A program made the position numbers and the translations under genes. The notes beneath the pieces were generated by a model that was not told the origin of the DNA, did not search any database, and saw only the letters and a list, made by a program, of their open reading frames with translations. Of a DNA stretch of 64,000 bases, positions 1 through 9,211 are shown piece after piece. Position 1 is the first letter of the stretch. Every line of letters begins with the position of its first letter. This DNA comes from Chlorobiaceae bacterium (lineage in GTDB: Bacteria; Bacteroidota; Ignavibacteria; Ignavibacteriales; Ignavibacteriaceae). The stretch spans positions 124,001 through 188,000 of the forward strand of contig PNNF01000001.1 of assembly GCA_013824085.1 (NCBI GenBank), read 5' to 3'.

Positions 1-1
1 G

Positions 2-514
2 CCTCACATTCCATATAAAGAAACGCCGTTGTATTATGTTGCTTCAGGAATTTTAGGCGAGTTGGGTTTTATTTCTGAAGGAGTTGGATACACAATTCCA
101 TTTCAAATTTTTGTTGCAGAATGGATTGATGCTGAATTAATAGCACAAAAATTAAATGCAAGAAATATTGAAGGCATTCACTTTAGACCAATTACTGTAA
201 AACCTTTTTATACCAAACACAAAGGCAAAACTCTGCACGGTGTTCAACTTCATTTAATTGAACAAGAGAAAGTAAATCTTATGAGTTTACAATTTATTTT
301 TCTTGAAGTTCACAATGAATTGTATCCAGATAAAAATCCATTTGTTGTTGGTGACAAAGGAAGATTCTCAATGTTTGATAAAGTGACTGGTTCAAATTTG
401 GTGAGAGAAAAATTTGTTGAGAGTGGCTTGAAATATAGCTCAATTGAAGGTTTCTTAAATAAAGATATCGAAAGTTTTAGAAAATTATCAAAGCAATTTT
501 ATTTGTATGATTAA
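2..514 (+). CDS. NamZ/DUF1343 family protein, C-terminal part (5' cut by window edge)
   Basis: The reading frame is open from the first bases, so the gene starts outside the window; the first potential start (TTG at 29) is internal. The visible 170 residues begin with HIPYKETP, continue through an ISEGVGYTIPFQIF stretch, then FRPITVKPFYTKHKGK and GVQLHL. These are the conserved blocks of the C-terminal half of the DUF1343 family, which includes the exo-beta-N-acetylmuramidase NamZ of peptidoglycan recycling. The family assignment is by remembered motifs and the enzymatic activity is inferred. The gene converges on the leftward lipoprotein gene: the two stop codons share the palindrome TTAA at 511-514. 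Confidence 0.8.
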   Translation, partial: PHIPYKETPLYYVASGILGELGFISEGVGYTIPFQIFVAEWIDAELIAQKLNARNIEGIHFRPITVKPFYTKHKGKTLHGVQLHLIEQEKVNLMSLQFIFLEVHNELYPDKNPFVVGDKGRFSMFDKVTGSNLVREKFVESGLKYSSIEGFLNKDIESFRKLSKQFYLYD

Positions 515-2190
515 TCTTTTAAATCAAAAATTAAATCTGTTACGTTCCAACGTGGAGGCAGATTAATTATCTCGGGAAAATATTTAAAGAATTCTGATGG
601 CTTAAATGGAAATGGAAAACCTTCAGTAAATTTTTTATTTCTATCTAAATCATAAATTATTTTTAATGAATATTTTCCCGGTTCAATTCTTGTAAAATCA
701 AATTTTCCTAATGAATCAATTTTTTGTGAATAGACAAAATTTGGGTCGTCCATATTATTCAAAATTAAAAATGGATTCTTTGAGATGTCAAAGTTTTCAA
801 CTATTCCTGAGAGACCAGTAAATTCAAATCCCGTAATTGTTCTAAATCTAAAAATATAAATTGAGTCAAGACTATTCCCTGCTGCATCTTTAAAATAATT
901 AAAGTTCATTCTGATTTGATATGGCTCATCATTATTTAGTTTCTGTTGAGCGTTAATTTGAATTGAAGCATCATCAATTTTTTCTACAGAATATATTACT
1001 TTAATTCTCGATGTATCTTCCAAAATAATTTGATTACTTGCTGAGGCAAAATCAAAAGCATCATTAAAATAGAATTGAAAAGATGGTTTTAAAAAATCAA
1101 CTCGATTACTATTATAACTTGGATTTGCTCTTACTATGGTTGGTGCAATAGTATCAAGCTTCATGTTAGCATTAAAATGAACAGTATCAATAAAACTTTT
1201 ATTCCCTAATTCATCAACCAAATTTTTTGTAATTAAAAAATAGGGTTTCTCATTCTCCAATTTATTTTCAATCACCAAAACAATATCATTATCTCTCCTT
1301 CCCTTGAAAAAATATTTTGGAACGACGTTAATAGTTTCTGCTGAATCTTTGAGAAGAAAATTTTCAAAATTATTTTTCGCGAGATTAATTGGCTCGGATA
1401 AATTTAACAACAAATGATTTGCATCAGTCATTACTACTGATAATGCAATTGGAGGAACAGTATCAATTTTTGCAAGTAAAAAATCAAGATTATTAAACGC
1501 TGAATCAGTTTCAGTTAAATTAATATCTTGCGATGCAACTCCAATCATATCTTGATGAGATTGAAATAATAAATCTCTAAATTCATCTTTCACTGCAAAT
1601 ACTCTATAATTCCCGAAAGCTAATCCTTTCAAATTATAAAGTCCATCTCCCCCAACTTGTGAAATATAATCAGGATTATGTTTGGAAGGATTTAAAGTAT
1701 CAGCAAGCAATCGATAAGCATAAATCATAACTCCACTTGGCTTATCGTCAAAAACTTTTCCAGAAATTGAAGCGTAATCAATAAATGAACCAGTAGAAAA
1801 AGAAAACGAAAAAGAATTTGCCATGCGATTGCGATTATTAAAATCAACTACATCAGTGCCAATCGTAATATTATAAGTTGTAGCTTCTCTTAACTTTGTA
1901 GGGAAAGAAATTCTTACTGATTTTCCTGACCAATTTAATTCGAGCGCGCCTGCGATTGCAGGAGAAATAAATATTGCATCGCGAACAGTTCTCTTATCAA
2001 CAAATTCCGAGAATTTTAATTCGAAATAATTTTTTTCATAAAATACAGTTCTATCAGAAGGATAAACTTCAATTATTTCAGGTGGAACTTTATCAACTTC
2101 ACCACCGCCGGGTGGAAGTTGCAAAGCACAACTTGATAAAAAAAATATACCAAATAAAAAAATTAATTTTTTGTACGCGAATTTAACCAT
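511..2190 (-). CDS. Ig-like (Big_5-type) domain lipoprotein, 559 aa
   Basis: The N-terminus is a lipoprotein signal: a basic start, a hydrophobic stretch and the lipobox LSSC near residue 21, followed by a Gly/Pro-rich linker. Residues about 37-135 (PPEIIEVYPSD, FELKFSEFVD, FSFSFSTG) resemble the bacterial Ig-like domain type 5 common in Bacteroidota envelope proteins. Later segments repeat this theme (DTVPPIALSV near 240, DTIAPTIVRANPS near 345), so three or so beta-sandwich modules are likely. The C-terminal part (LSGIVENFDISKNPF onward) looks like a carboxypeptidase-regulatory-like module ending near YDLDRNKKFTEGF. Function is unknown; a structural outer-membrane-anchored role is inferred. 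It overlaps the end of mltG by 28 nt, so the two are probably cotranscribed. Confidence 0.75.
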   Translation of the reverse strand: MVKFAYKKLIFLFGIFFLSSCALQLPPGGGEVDKVPPEIIEVYPSDRTVFYEKNYFELKFSEFVDKRTVRDAIFISPAIAGALELNWSGKSVRISFPTKLREATTYNITIGTDVVDFNNRNRMANSFSFSFSTGSFIDYASISGKVFDDKPSGVMIYAYRLLADTLNPSKHNPDYISQVGGDGLYNLKGLAFGNYRVFAVKDEFRDLLFQSHQDMIGVASQDINLTETDSAFNNLDFLLAKIDTVPPIALSVVMTDANHLLLNLSEPINLAKNNFENFLLKDSAETINVVPKYFFKGRRDNDIVLVIENKLENEKPYFLITKNLVDELGNKSFIDTVHFNANMKLDTIAPTIVRANPSYNSNRVDFLKPSFQFYFNDAFDFASASNQIILEDTSRIKVIYSVEKIDDASIQINAQQKLNNDEPYQIRMNFNYFKDAAGNSLDSIYIFRFRTITGFEFTGLSGIVENFDISKNPFLILNNMDDPNFVYSQKIDSLGKFDFTRIEPGKYSLKIIYDLDRNKKFTEGFPFPFKPSEFFKYFPEIINLPPRWNVTDLIFDLKD

Positions 2191-3224
2191 CTATAATATT
2201 GTCGAGCATATTTTTTGTGAGTAGAATAATTAGTTGAAAAATTATGTCCTCCTTTTGTATCAGCAACAAAGAAGATATAATTATGTTTTTCTGGAAACAA
2301 AGTTGCTAAGATAGCATTCTCTCCAGGATTATTAATCGGTCCCGGAGGTAAACCATAATGTCGATACGTATTATACAAATTATCAATTCGTAAATCTGAG
2401 TGAAATAATCTTCGCCAGCTAGTTCCAAGCGCATATTGCACTGTCGGGTCGGCTTGCAGTTTTATTCCTCTTTTTAGCCGATTAAAATAAACACCAGAAA
2501 TTTTTGGCATCTCTGCAATTTTATTTGTTTCACCGTCAACTATTGAAGCTAAAGTTAAAATTTGGTGTTTCGAGTACCCAAGTTTTTTTGCTTGATTTTT
2601 TAACGAATCATTAAAAAATAATTTTGTTCTACTTAGCATCGAATCAAGAATTTCTTCAGCATTAGAATTTTTATAAAAAAAATAATTTCCCGGTAAGAGA
2701 TAACCTTCTAAACTATACGCATTAATATTTTTTCTTTTTACAAAATCTTCTTCAAATGATTTTAGATGAAATGCTTGAGAGTCAACAACACCAAGCGAAT
2801 GCAAACGTTCTGCAATTCTCGCAACAGACATTCCATCATTAATTCTTATGTCTAATAATAAGTCACCATGACCACCGACTAATAAATCAAGAAGTTCGAG
2901 ATAACTAAGTCCATTTGGAATATGATATCTTGCAGCTTGCACATTCCTTTCAGCCCCATAAATAAAGGCGGCAACACGAAAATTAAATTTACTTGGAATA
3001 ATTCCACGTGAATAAAGAGAATCGATCACAACTGAAAATGGCTGACCTTTTCTTATTTCTAAAAATTGTGGTTCAGGTCCTTTATAATAATTAGATGAAA
3101 AAAAAGTATAAAACAAAAGACTAAAGACAACCACGAAGAAGATAGAGATTATCGTAAAATCTTTTTTAGAAAGTAATTGTGAAAATTTTAATTTTGGATT
3201 ATTGTTGTTCAAATTTTTTGTCAT
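2163..3224 (-). CDS. mltG: MltG endolytic peptidoglycan transglycosylase
   Basis: This 353-aa protein has one N-terminal membrane segment (about residues 20-45) and a YceG/MltG domain to the end. MltG cleaves nascent glycan strands at the inner membrane and acts as a terminase of peptidoglycan polymerisation. Visible family blocks are LASIVDGET, VYFNRLKRGIKLQADPTVQY, YNTYRHYGLPPGPI and FVADTKGGHNFS. The usual 'IVEKET' sequence reads IVDGET here: the first acidic residue is Asp while the second Glu is kept. It overlaps the chorismate mutase gene by 4 nt (ATGA) and the downstream lipoprotein gene by 28 nt. Confidence 0.95.
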   Translation of the reverse strand: MTKNLNNNNPKLKFSQLLSKKDFTIISIFFVVVFSLLFYTFFSSNYYKGPEPQFLEIRKGQPFSVVIDSLYSRGIIPSKFNFRVAAFIYGAERNVQAARYHIPNGLSYLELLDLLVGGHGDLLLDIRINDGMSVARIAERLHSLGVVDSQAFHLKSFEEDFVKRKNINAYSLEGYLLPGNYFFYKNSNAEEILDSMLSRTKLFFNDSLKNQAKKLGYSKHQILTLASIVDGETNKIAEMPKISGVYFNRLKRGIKLQADPTVQYALGTSWRRLFHSDLRIDNLYNTYRHYGLPPGPINNPGENAILATLFPEKHNYIFFVADTKGGHNFSTNYSTHKKYARQYYRWLNSRTKN

Positions 3225-3556
3225 TTCTTTTTTGCTTCTGCTCTTTGAATAGCTCTCGACTCATCAAGTATTCTTTCATAGATTCGAGTAATCGCAACAT
3301 CAGTTAATGGTTCAATTTTATTTTTTTTTACTCTTGTTGCCACATCTTTTTCTCGCTCAGGCGAATAGGTTGAAATGCCGAGTGATTTTTTTACTCTACC
3401 GATTAAAACTGAATGAAAAGTTCTTCTACTTAATAAAGCAACAATTTGCTCATCTAAAAGATCAATTTCATTTCGCAATCGGTTCAGAATTTCCTCTCGT
3501 TCTATATCACTGAGTGAGTTCAATTCTTCATTTATTTTTTTGTATATCGAATCCAT
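3221..3556 (-). CDS. Chorismate mutase, AroQ type (111 aa)
   Basis: This is an all-helical small protein with the AroQ pattern: RNEIDLLDEQIVALLSRR near residues 28-45, then KKSLGISTYSPERE and a C-terminal helix with YERILDESRAIQ. It converts chorismate to prephenate, the first committed step to Phe/Tyr. It is a stand-alone domain rather than a fusion. The separate prephenate dehydratase pheA lies about 2 kb downstream on the same strand, so the two functions that E. coli fuses in PheA are split here. It is translationally coupled to mltG by a 4-nt overlap. Confidence 0.88.
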   Translation of the reverse strand: MDSIYKKINEELNSLSDIEREEILNRLRNEIDLLDEQIVALLSRRTFHSVLIGRVKKSLGISTYSPEREKDVATRVKKNKIEPLTDVAITRIYERILDESRAIQRAEAKKK

Positions 3557-3593
3557 TAAAACAAAGATAATAAATTTTAGATTTGATTAGAAC

Positions 3594-4607
3594 TTATTGA
3601 AAATATTTTGAAAAAAAACTCGGGAAAGGTTCATAATCAAGGTCAAAAGTTTCGCCCAAATCAAAAAGATTTTTTGCACGATTGGCAATCATCGCTGCAT
3701 TGTCACCACAAAATTGTAAATCTGGAATGACAACTTTCTTATTATATTTTTTTCCTAAGAGCGTAAACTCATCTCGCAAAAAACTATTTGCTGCAACTCC
3801 TCCAACTAATGAGATAGAATTGAGCTGATATTTATTAATCGCTCTTTCTACATTTCGTGTTAACGATTTTACTGCAGTTTTTTGAAAAGCTTCTGCAATG
3901 TCAAATAATTCTTTTTCTGGAATTGCACTACTCTCTCCATATTCCTTCTGAATAAAACGAAGCACAGAAGTTTTGAGTCCACTAAAAGAAAAATCAAATT
4001 CATTTTTTAATTGTGCAATTGGAAAAACAATTTTGCTTCCGTTACTTTTTTCTGCATACTCTTGAATTTTTGGACCACCCGGATAACCAAGCCCCAACAT
4101 CTTCGCAACCTTGTCAAATGCTTCTCCAGCTGCATCATCAATTGTTGAACCAAGTTTTTTTATTCGCGAAAAACTTTCTACAACTAATAATAAAGTATGT
4201 CCACCTGAAACAACCAAAACTAAAAAAGGAAATTCTGGTTTTTCTTTCATCAAAAATCCTGAATAGATATGCCCTTCAATATGATTTACGGGAATGAAAG
4301 GTTTTTTCAATGAGTAGGACAAACCTTTGCCAAAAATAAAACCAACGAGGATAGCTCCTATCAAACCCGGACCAGCGGTAGCAGAAATTAAATCTATTTC
4401 ATTCAATTCAAGTTTTGATTCTTTTAATGCGAGTCTCAATAATGGAACTATTTGTTGTAGATGTGCACGGCTCGATAATTCTGGAACAACGCCACCAAAT
4501 TTTTTATGAAAATCTTGCGATGATACTAAATTAGTTTTTAATACATCATCAGAAATTATTGCAACAGAAGTTTCATCGCATGAACTTTCAATACCTAAAA
4601 TATTCAT
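3594..4607 (-). CDS. tsaD: tRNA N6-adenosine threonylcarbamoyltransferase TsaD
   Basis: The 337-aa protein opens with MNILGIESSCDETS, the ASKHA-fold start of the Kae1/TsaD family. It carries the metal-binding HIEGH motif near residue 112, then VVSGGHT, the DDAAGEAFDK loop, GLGYPGGP and FCGDNAAMIA near the C-terminus. It transfers the threonylcarbamoyl group to A37 of ANN-decoding tRNAs, with TsaB/TsaE partners not in this window. Length is normal. Its ATG overlaps the last base of the upstream proline dehydrogenase stop codon (TAATG), so translation is probably coupled. Confidence 0.97.
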   Translation of the reverse strand: MNILGIESSCDETSVAIISDDVLKTNLVSSQDFHKKFGGVVPELSSRAHLQQIVPLLRLALKESKLELNEIDLISATAGPGLIGAILVGFIFGKGLSYSLKKPFIPVNHIEGHIYSGFLMKEKPEFPFLVLVVSGGHTLLLVVESFSRIKKLGSTIDDAAGEAFDKVAKMLGLGYPGGPKIQEYAEKSNGSKIVFPIAQLKNEFDFSFSGLKTSVLRFIQKEYGESSAIPEKELFDIAEAFQKTAVKSLTRNVERAINKYQLNSISLVGGVAANSFLRDEFTLLGKKYNKKVVIPDLQFCGDNAAMIANRAKNLFDLGETFDLDYEPFPSFFSKYFQ

Positions 4608-5506
4608 TATTTTATATTGAAAAATGCTTTGACAATATTGCCTGCCATATTTGGATTTTCTTTTAGTCTTCTGATAGAATATTTATACCAATCTTTTCCA
4701 TAAGGAATATAAATTCGTAAGCGATGTTTGTCAGCATTTATTTTGTCACGCAAATCTTCTCTAACTCCAAGCAACATTTGAAATTCATATTTCTCGCGTG
4801 GAACTTTAAGCCGATTAATTATTTCAAGACTTCCATCAATCAAATAAGTATCGTGTGTTGCAATGCCAACATAATTTCCATTCTTTAACATCAGTTCAAG
4901 TACTTTCAAAAAATTGTCTCTAATTTCTTGGCGATCTTTATAAGCAATTTTTTCTGGCTCGACATAAATTCCTTTGCAGAAACGATAATTAGTTCCCATC
5001 TTGTTAAGCTCTGCTGCATCATCGTATGTCCGCTTCAAATATGACTGCAATACAACACCGACATTCCGATGAGTTGCGAATAATCTTTTGTAAAGTTCAA
5101 ATGTTCTATCAGTTGTCGAAGAATCTTCCATATCAATTCTAACGAAGTTATTCATTGCTGCTGCTTTAACGACAAGCTCTTTAACTTGCTGATATGCAAA
5201 ATCAAGATCTAACATCAATCCCATTTGTGTCGGCTTAATAGAAAGATTTGAATTTAATTTATTAGTTTCAATCGCATCTAAAACTCTTAGGCATTCTTCT
5301 TTAGATTCGACGGCTTCTTCTTTAGATGTGATCGATTCGCCGAGTACATCAATAGTGGTCATTATTCCTTTTGCATTGAGTTCTTGAGTAACTCGAATTG
5401 CATCATCTAACAATTCGCCCGCTATATATTTTTTTGAGAAAAAGTGAACTACCCCTTTAGGCATTAGTTGAACAATATTTACAATGATTTTATTTATAAA
5501 TGACAT
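4607..5506 (-). CDS. Proline dehydrogenase (monofunctional, 299 aa)
   Basis: This is the short monofunctional PRODH type of flavoenzyme that oxidises proline to delta-1-pyrroline-5-carboxylate and feeds electrons to the membrane. Visible blocks include FVRIDMEDSS near residue 115, VGVVLQSYLKR near 148, FCKGIYVEP near 177, GIATHDTYLI near 215, and the C-terminal YIPYGKDWYKYSIRRLKENP signature. No P5C dehydrogenase is present nearby, so it must be encoded elsewhere. It sits between pheA and tsaD in the leftward run; the gap to pheA is about 50 nt. Confidence 0.93.
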   Translation of the reverse strand: MSFINKIIVNIVQLMPKGVVHFFSKKYIAGELLDDAIRVTQELNAKGIMTTIDVLGESITSKEEAVESKEECLRVLDAIETNKLNSNLSIKPTQMGLMLDLDFAYQQVKELVVKAAAMNNFVRIDMEDSSTTDRTFELYKRLFATHRNVGVVLQSYLKRTYDDAAELNKMGTNYRFCKGIYVEPEKIAYKDRQEIRDNFLKVLELMLKNGNYVGIATHDTYLIDGSLEIINRLKVPREKYEFQMLLGVREDLRDKINADKHRLRIYIPYGKDWYKYSIRRLKENPNMAGNIVKAFFNIK

Positions 5507-5559
5507 AAATTTTCCAAAAAATGATTATGTAAAATTAAGCATAAAGAAGTGAAAGACAA

Positions 5560-6390
5560 TTAACTATTAAAAAGATTTCCTTTTTCATACGTGCCAAATA
5601 GACGAATGTCATCAGAAATTTCGGAAAGATGTTTCATTGCATTTTTGATTTTAAATTCTTTTAAGTCTCCTTGTAAATCAACGAAGAAGCGATACTCAAA
5701 TGGCTTTGCAAATATTGGGCGGGATTCAATTTTCAAAAGATTTATATCTCTAAGAGCAAAGACGCTGAGTGCTTTAAATAAGGCGCCGGGAATGTTGCTC
5801 AATTCAAAACTGATAGATGACTTTGGGTTTAGAATTTTTTTATCACTTCCCTTTTTTGAGACAACTAAAAATCTTGTAAAATTTTCTTGATGGTTTTGAA
5901 TGTTTGTCTGAAGTATTTTTAGTTTATGAATTTCTGCTGCTCTTCTGCTTGCAACAACAGCAGTTGGACAATTTAAATCTTGTAGATGCGTCACCGAACC
6001 TGCAGTATCAAATGAAGGTAAAATTTTTGCGTTCTTCAATTTTTGCAAAAATGTAGAACACTGTCCCAATGCTTGAGGATGCGAATAAACTCTTTCAATC
6101 TCATTCAAATTATATTTTTTGGTTGAAATTAAATTATGATTTATTTGGAGAAATAATTCCCCAACTATTTTGAATTTAAACTCGAGCAAAAAATCAAATG
6201 TTTCGTAAACACTTCCATAGAGTGAATTTTCAATTGGAACAATTCCAAATTGGCACTGGTTATTTTTTATTTTTTTGAAAACATCAATGAAAGTAAATGA
6301 AGGTGAAATTTGAATCTTCTCTCCGAAGTAATGATGGGCAGCAATTTCACTATAAGCGCCAATAGCACCTTGAAAAGCTACTTTAATCAT
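5560..6390 (-). CDS. pheA: Prephenate dehydratase with ACT domain
   Basis: The 276-aa protein has a catalytic domain (residues about 1-180) starting VAFQGAIGAYSE and ending with the catalytic TRF motif in NFTRFLVVS, then an ACT domain. The ACT domain shows the GALF and ESRP motifs known to bind phenylalanine for feedback inhibition. It decarboxylates and dehydrates prephenate to phenylpyruvate. There is no mutase domain; the separate chorismate mutase at 3221-3556 supplies prephenate. Its start overlaps the 3' end of coaE by 8 nt. Confidence 0.96.
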   Translation of the reverse strand: MIKVAFQGAIGAYSEIAAHHYFGEKIQISPSFTFIDVFKKIKNNQCQFGIVPIENSLYGSVYETFDFLLEFKFKIVGELFLQINHNLISTKKYNLNEIERVYSHPQALGQCSTFLQKLKNAKILPSFDTAGSVTHLQDLNCPTAVVASRRAAEIHKLKILQTNIQNHQENFTRFLVVSKKGSDKKILNPKSSISFELSNIPGALFKALSVFALRDINLLKIESRPIFAKPFEYRFFVDLQGDLKEFKIKNAMKHLSEISDDIRLFGTYEKGNLFNS

Positions 6391-6976
6391 CTCGAACTTT
6401 TACTAGAGATAAAAATAATTCTGCTTTAATTTTCAGTTCTTCAATCGTTCCATTATTTTGAAAAGCAAAATCCCCTTTCGTAATTTTTTCTTCTTGAGTA
6501 ATTTGAGCCTTCATTCGAACTCTAATTTCATCTTCAGAAATTTTTAAGTTTTCCATTCCCCGCTTTATTCTAAGCTCTTCATCGGCAGCAATTACAATAA
6601 CGTAATCAAACATCTTCTCCATCTTTGCTTCAAAGATTAATGCAGCTTCAACGAAAATAAATTTTTGATTCTGATTTTTTGAAAAAATATTTTCAATTTC
6701 TTTTATGACTACGGGATGAACAATTCTATTTAAGAGTTTAGTTTTCTCTTCAGAAAAAAAAACTCTCTGCGACAAAAGTTTAGAATCTAAAATTGAATTT
6801 TTATAGATATCATCCCCAAAATTCTTAACAAGAGATTTTTTCAACTGAACATTACTGTTCATCAAATCTTTCGCGAGTTTATCTGCATTAACAACTACAA
6901 ATCCTTTTTCAATTAAAAGATTTGCAAATGTAGTTTTACCCGCACCAATATTGCCTGTTATCGCAACTTTAATCAT
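6383..6976 (-). CDS. coaE: Dephospho-CoA kinase
   Basis: This is a 197-aa P-loop kinase for the last step of coenzyme A synthesis. The Walker A sequence GNIGAGKTT lies at residues 8-16, followed by NADKLAKDLM, RIVHPVV and FVEAALIFEAKM, all family landmarks. The lid and C-terminal helix are normal in length. About 110 nt of AT-rich sequence without a clear hairpin separates it from rny upstream; it overlaps pheA downstream by 8 nt. Confidence 0.95.
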   Translation of the reverse strand: MIKVAITGNIGAGKTTFANLLIEKGFVVVNADKLAKDLMNSNVQLKKSLVKNFGDDIYKNSILDSKLLSQRVFFSEEKTKLLNRIVHPVVIKEIENIFSKNQNQKFIFVEAALIFEAKMEKMFDYVIVIAADEELRIKRGMENLKISEDEIRVRMKAQITQEEKITKGDFAFQNNGTIEELKIKAELFLSLVKVRDD

Positions 6977-7085
6977 AAAATCGATCTTTATATTTCCGAT
7001 AAAAATTGAACGTGAAAATAATCAGTAAATTATTGCGACTCAATAAAATATTTCCTGCAATTGAAAAATAAAAAACAAATCAGAA

Positions 7086-8660
7086 CTATTTAGCAAAAGC
7101 AACTTTACGAACTTCTCGGATAACAGTAACTTTAATTTGTCCGGGATATTCCATTTCATTTTCAATTTTTAGTGCAATATCAGTTGCAAGTTTTTCTGCA
7201 AATATGTCATCAATTTTTTCGTGTTCGACAACAACTCTAATTTCTCTTCCAGCCTGAATAGCGTAAGTTTTAGCAACGCCTTCAAAAGATTTTGCAAGAG
7301 TTTCCAAAGTTTCTAATCTTTTTACATATCCTTCAATAGGCTCTCTGCGCGCTCCAGGTCTTGCTCCACTAATAGCATCAGCAGCTTGAACGAGAACAGC
7401 AATCGGGTGTTCCATCTCCATATCTTCGTGATGAGAACCGATAGCATTTGCAACAATTGAATTCTCTCGATATTTTTTTGCAATCTCGTAGCCGATTAAA
7501 GCGTGTGGTCCTTCGATTTCTTTATCAACAACTTTTCCGATGTCGTGCAACAATCCCGCTCTGCGTGCTAACATCTGATCTATTCCTAATTCAGCTGCCA
7601 TAATTCCGCAGAGATACGCAACCTCAACACTATGTCCTAATAAGTTTTGACCGTAGCTCGAACGATATCTCATTTTTCCAACAAGTCTCATAATATCGTT
7701 GTGCATTCCGTGCAAGCCGAGTTGAAGAACAGTGTGCTCACCTTCTTTTAAAATATCTTCTTCTAATTCAGTTCTAACTTTTTCAACTACTTCTTCAATA
7801 CGAGCTGGATGAATTCTTCCATCAGCAATTAATCTTTCGAGCGAAACTCTTGCAACTTCCCTTCTGAATTGATCGAAAGAAGAAAGGATAACAGCTTCAG
7901 GAGTATCATCGACAATAACATCAACACCGGTAGCGGCTTCAAGGGCACGAATATTTCTTCCCTCTTTTCCAATTATTCTACCTTTTAATTCATCATTCTG
8001 AATTTGTACTACGGAAACAGTTGATTCTACTGAGTGATCTGCTGCTGTTCTTTGAATTGCGTGAACGATAACTTTTTGAGCTTCTTTTTTAGCTTCAGAT
8101 TTAGCTTTTTCGTAAATCTCTTTTACAACTTTTGTGCTCTCGCTTTTTGCATCTTGAACCATATTTTCAAGTAGCATTTTTTTAGCTTCTTCAGAAGTTA
8201 GCCCCGAAATTTTTTCAAGGCGTTCATTCGTCTCTTTTTCGATTCGAATAGTTTCTTGCTCTCTGGTTTCTAAATTTTTTCTCTTGTCAATTAAACTTTG
8301 ATCAAGAATCTTATTCTCTTTTTCTTTCTTCAACAAAACATCAAGTTTTTTATCAAGATTTTCTTCCCTTTGTGCGAGTTGTTTTTCTTGATTTTGAAGT
8401 TTTTGTCTTTTCTGATTTACTTCAGTATCAAATTCAATTTTCTTTTTGTACCATTCATCTTTAACTTCAAGAAGCTTTTCTTTTTTAATATTATTAGCTT
8501 CTTTTTGCGCATCACTAATTATAACTGTTGAACGTTCCTCGGCGGCGAGAATACTTTTTTTTCCAATTTTTGAATTTGCTTTCCAACCCAAATAAAAAAA
8601 TAGCGTAATTAATATCACCACCATTGGGATGAAAATTAAAAGATCCATATGATATTGCAT
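7086..8660 (-). CDS. rny: Ribonuclease Y
   Basis: This 524-aa membrane-anchored endoribonuclease initiates mRNA decay. It has one N-terminal transmembrane helix (residues about 6-25), a long charged coiled coil (about 30-200), a KH domain with [15 protein letters not shown] near 228 and an HD domain with the metal-binding HDIGK near 370. The start is well supported: TAGGAGG lies just upstream of the ATG at 8660, an unusually strong ribosome binding site for this window. The gene follows the 6S RNA and zapA. The coiled-coil region produces misleading open frames on the other strand. Confidence 0.97.
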   Translation of the reverse strand: MQYHMDLLIFIPMVVILITLFFYLGWKANSKIGKKSILAAEERSTVIISDAQKEANNIKKEKLLEVKDEWYKKKIEFDTEVNQKRQKLQNQEKQLAQREENLDKKLDVLLKKEKENKILDQSLIDKRKNLETREQETIRIEKETNERLEKISGLTSEEAKKMLLENMVQDAKSESTKVVKEIYEKAKSEAKKEAQKVIVHAIQRTAADHSVESTVSVVQIQNDELKGRIIGKEGRNIRALEAATGVDVIVDDTPEAVILSSFDQFRREVARVSLERLIADGRIHPARIEEVVEKVRTELEEDILKEGEHTVLQLGLHGMHNDIMRLVGKMRYRSSYGQNLLGHSVEVAYLCGIMAAELGIDQMLARRAGLLHDIGKVVDKEIEGPHALIGYEIAKKYRENSIVANAIGSHHEDMEMEHPIAVLVQAADAISGARPGARREPIEGYVKRLETLETLAKSFEGVAKTYAIQAGREIRVVVEHEKIDDIFAEKLATDIALKIENEMEYPGQIKVTVIREVRKVAFAK

Positions 8661-8681
8661 TTTGCCTCCTATTGATTAAAT

Positions 8682-8880
8682 CCGCGCCGCCGGTTACTGT
8701 CGAACAAGGAAAGAACCCCGAAACCGACAGTGTGGGAAATTGCCTAATGTTTTTTGCTTCCAACGTCTCCGGAGAGAATCCCGATAAATCGGAATTAAGG
8801 CCTGCAATACACACTCAGAGTCAATAACCCAAGGTTATGTAACTTGATGGTTCTTTTTTGTTACTTTCCCGGCGGAGCGG
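8682..8880 (-). ncRNA. ssrS: 6S RNA (SsrS), regulator of RNA polymerase
   Basis: The 226-nt gap between zapA and rny has no credible gene but folds as a rod. Bases 8880-8869 (CCGCTCCGCCGG) pair with 8693-8682 (CCGGCGGCGCGG) as a 12-position closing stem with one mismatch. Inside, 8815-8810 pairs with 8734-8729 (AGTGTG/CACACT), and 8808-8804 pairs with 8743-8739 (ATTGC/GCAAT), leaving unpaired flanks like the 6S central bubble. The implied length, 199 nt, is typical of 6S RNA, which mimics an open promoter and sequesters housekeeping RNA polymerase. The zapA-side location matches the known 6S neighbourhood in other bacteria. The region is GC-richer than its surroundings. Ends are set by the stem and are approximate. 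Confidence 0.8.
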
Positions 8881-8886
8881 AAAATT

Positions 8887-9183
8887 TTAAGATGGGTTCG
8901 GCATACTAACTTGGTTCAAAAGAATTTTTATTTTCTTTATTTTATCATTTGACTGAATAAGAAACTCCTTATTCATATTTTTTTCGAGAAAGTAATCATA
9001 CGCAATATTTAAAGCAGAAATTATTGCAATCGTTGCTACCTCTTGTTCGGGTAAATCTTCCTTAGTCTCTTCCATTATTCTATTCACATAGACTGCTAAC
9101 TCTTGAGCAATCTCCTCATTGTCAACTAATAATGAATATTCTTTGTCAAATATTTTTACTTTCAGTTTCTTTTTTTCAGTCAT
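8887..9183 (-). CDS. zapA: Cell division protein ZapA
   Basis: This 98-aa protein has the ZapA layout: a short beta N-terminus (LKVKIFDKEYSLLVDNEE) and a long helix (VATIAIISALNIAYDYF, then a coiled-coil tail). ZapA bundles FtsZ filaments at the division ring. Its stop lies 6 nt before the 6S RNA, and the coiled-coil gene upstream is 28 nt away. No strong Shine-Dalgarno precedes the ATG. Confidence 0.88.
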   Translation of the reverse strand: MTEKKKLKVKIFDKEYSLLVDNEEIAQELAVYVNRIMEETKEDLPEQEVATIAIISALNIAYDYFLEKNMNKEFLIQSNDKIKKIKILLNQVSMPNPS

Positions 9184-9211
9184 TGTATGCTTTTGCCATC
9201 GTACAAAATAT

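Noticed and set aside
8298-8531. 77-aa Phe/Leu-rich open frame on the + strand
   Set aside because: It is antisense to the Lys/Glu-rich coiled coil of rny; such mirror frames are hydrophobic by codon complementarity, not real membrane proteins.
8515-8814. 99-aa open frame on the - strand across the zapA-rny gap
   Set aside because: It overlaps the 5' end of rny in another frame and covers most of the 6S RNA; composition is not protein-like and the RNA fold explains the region.
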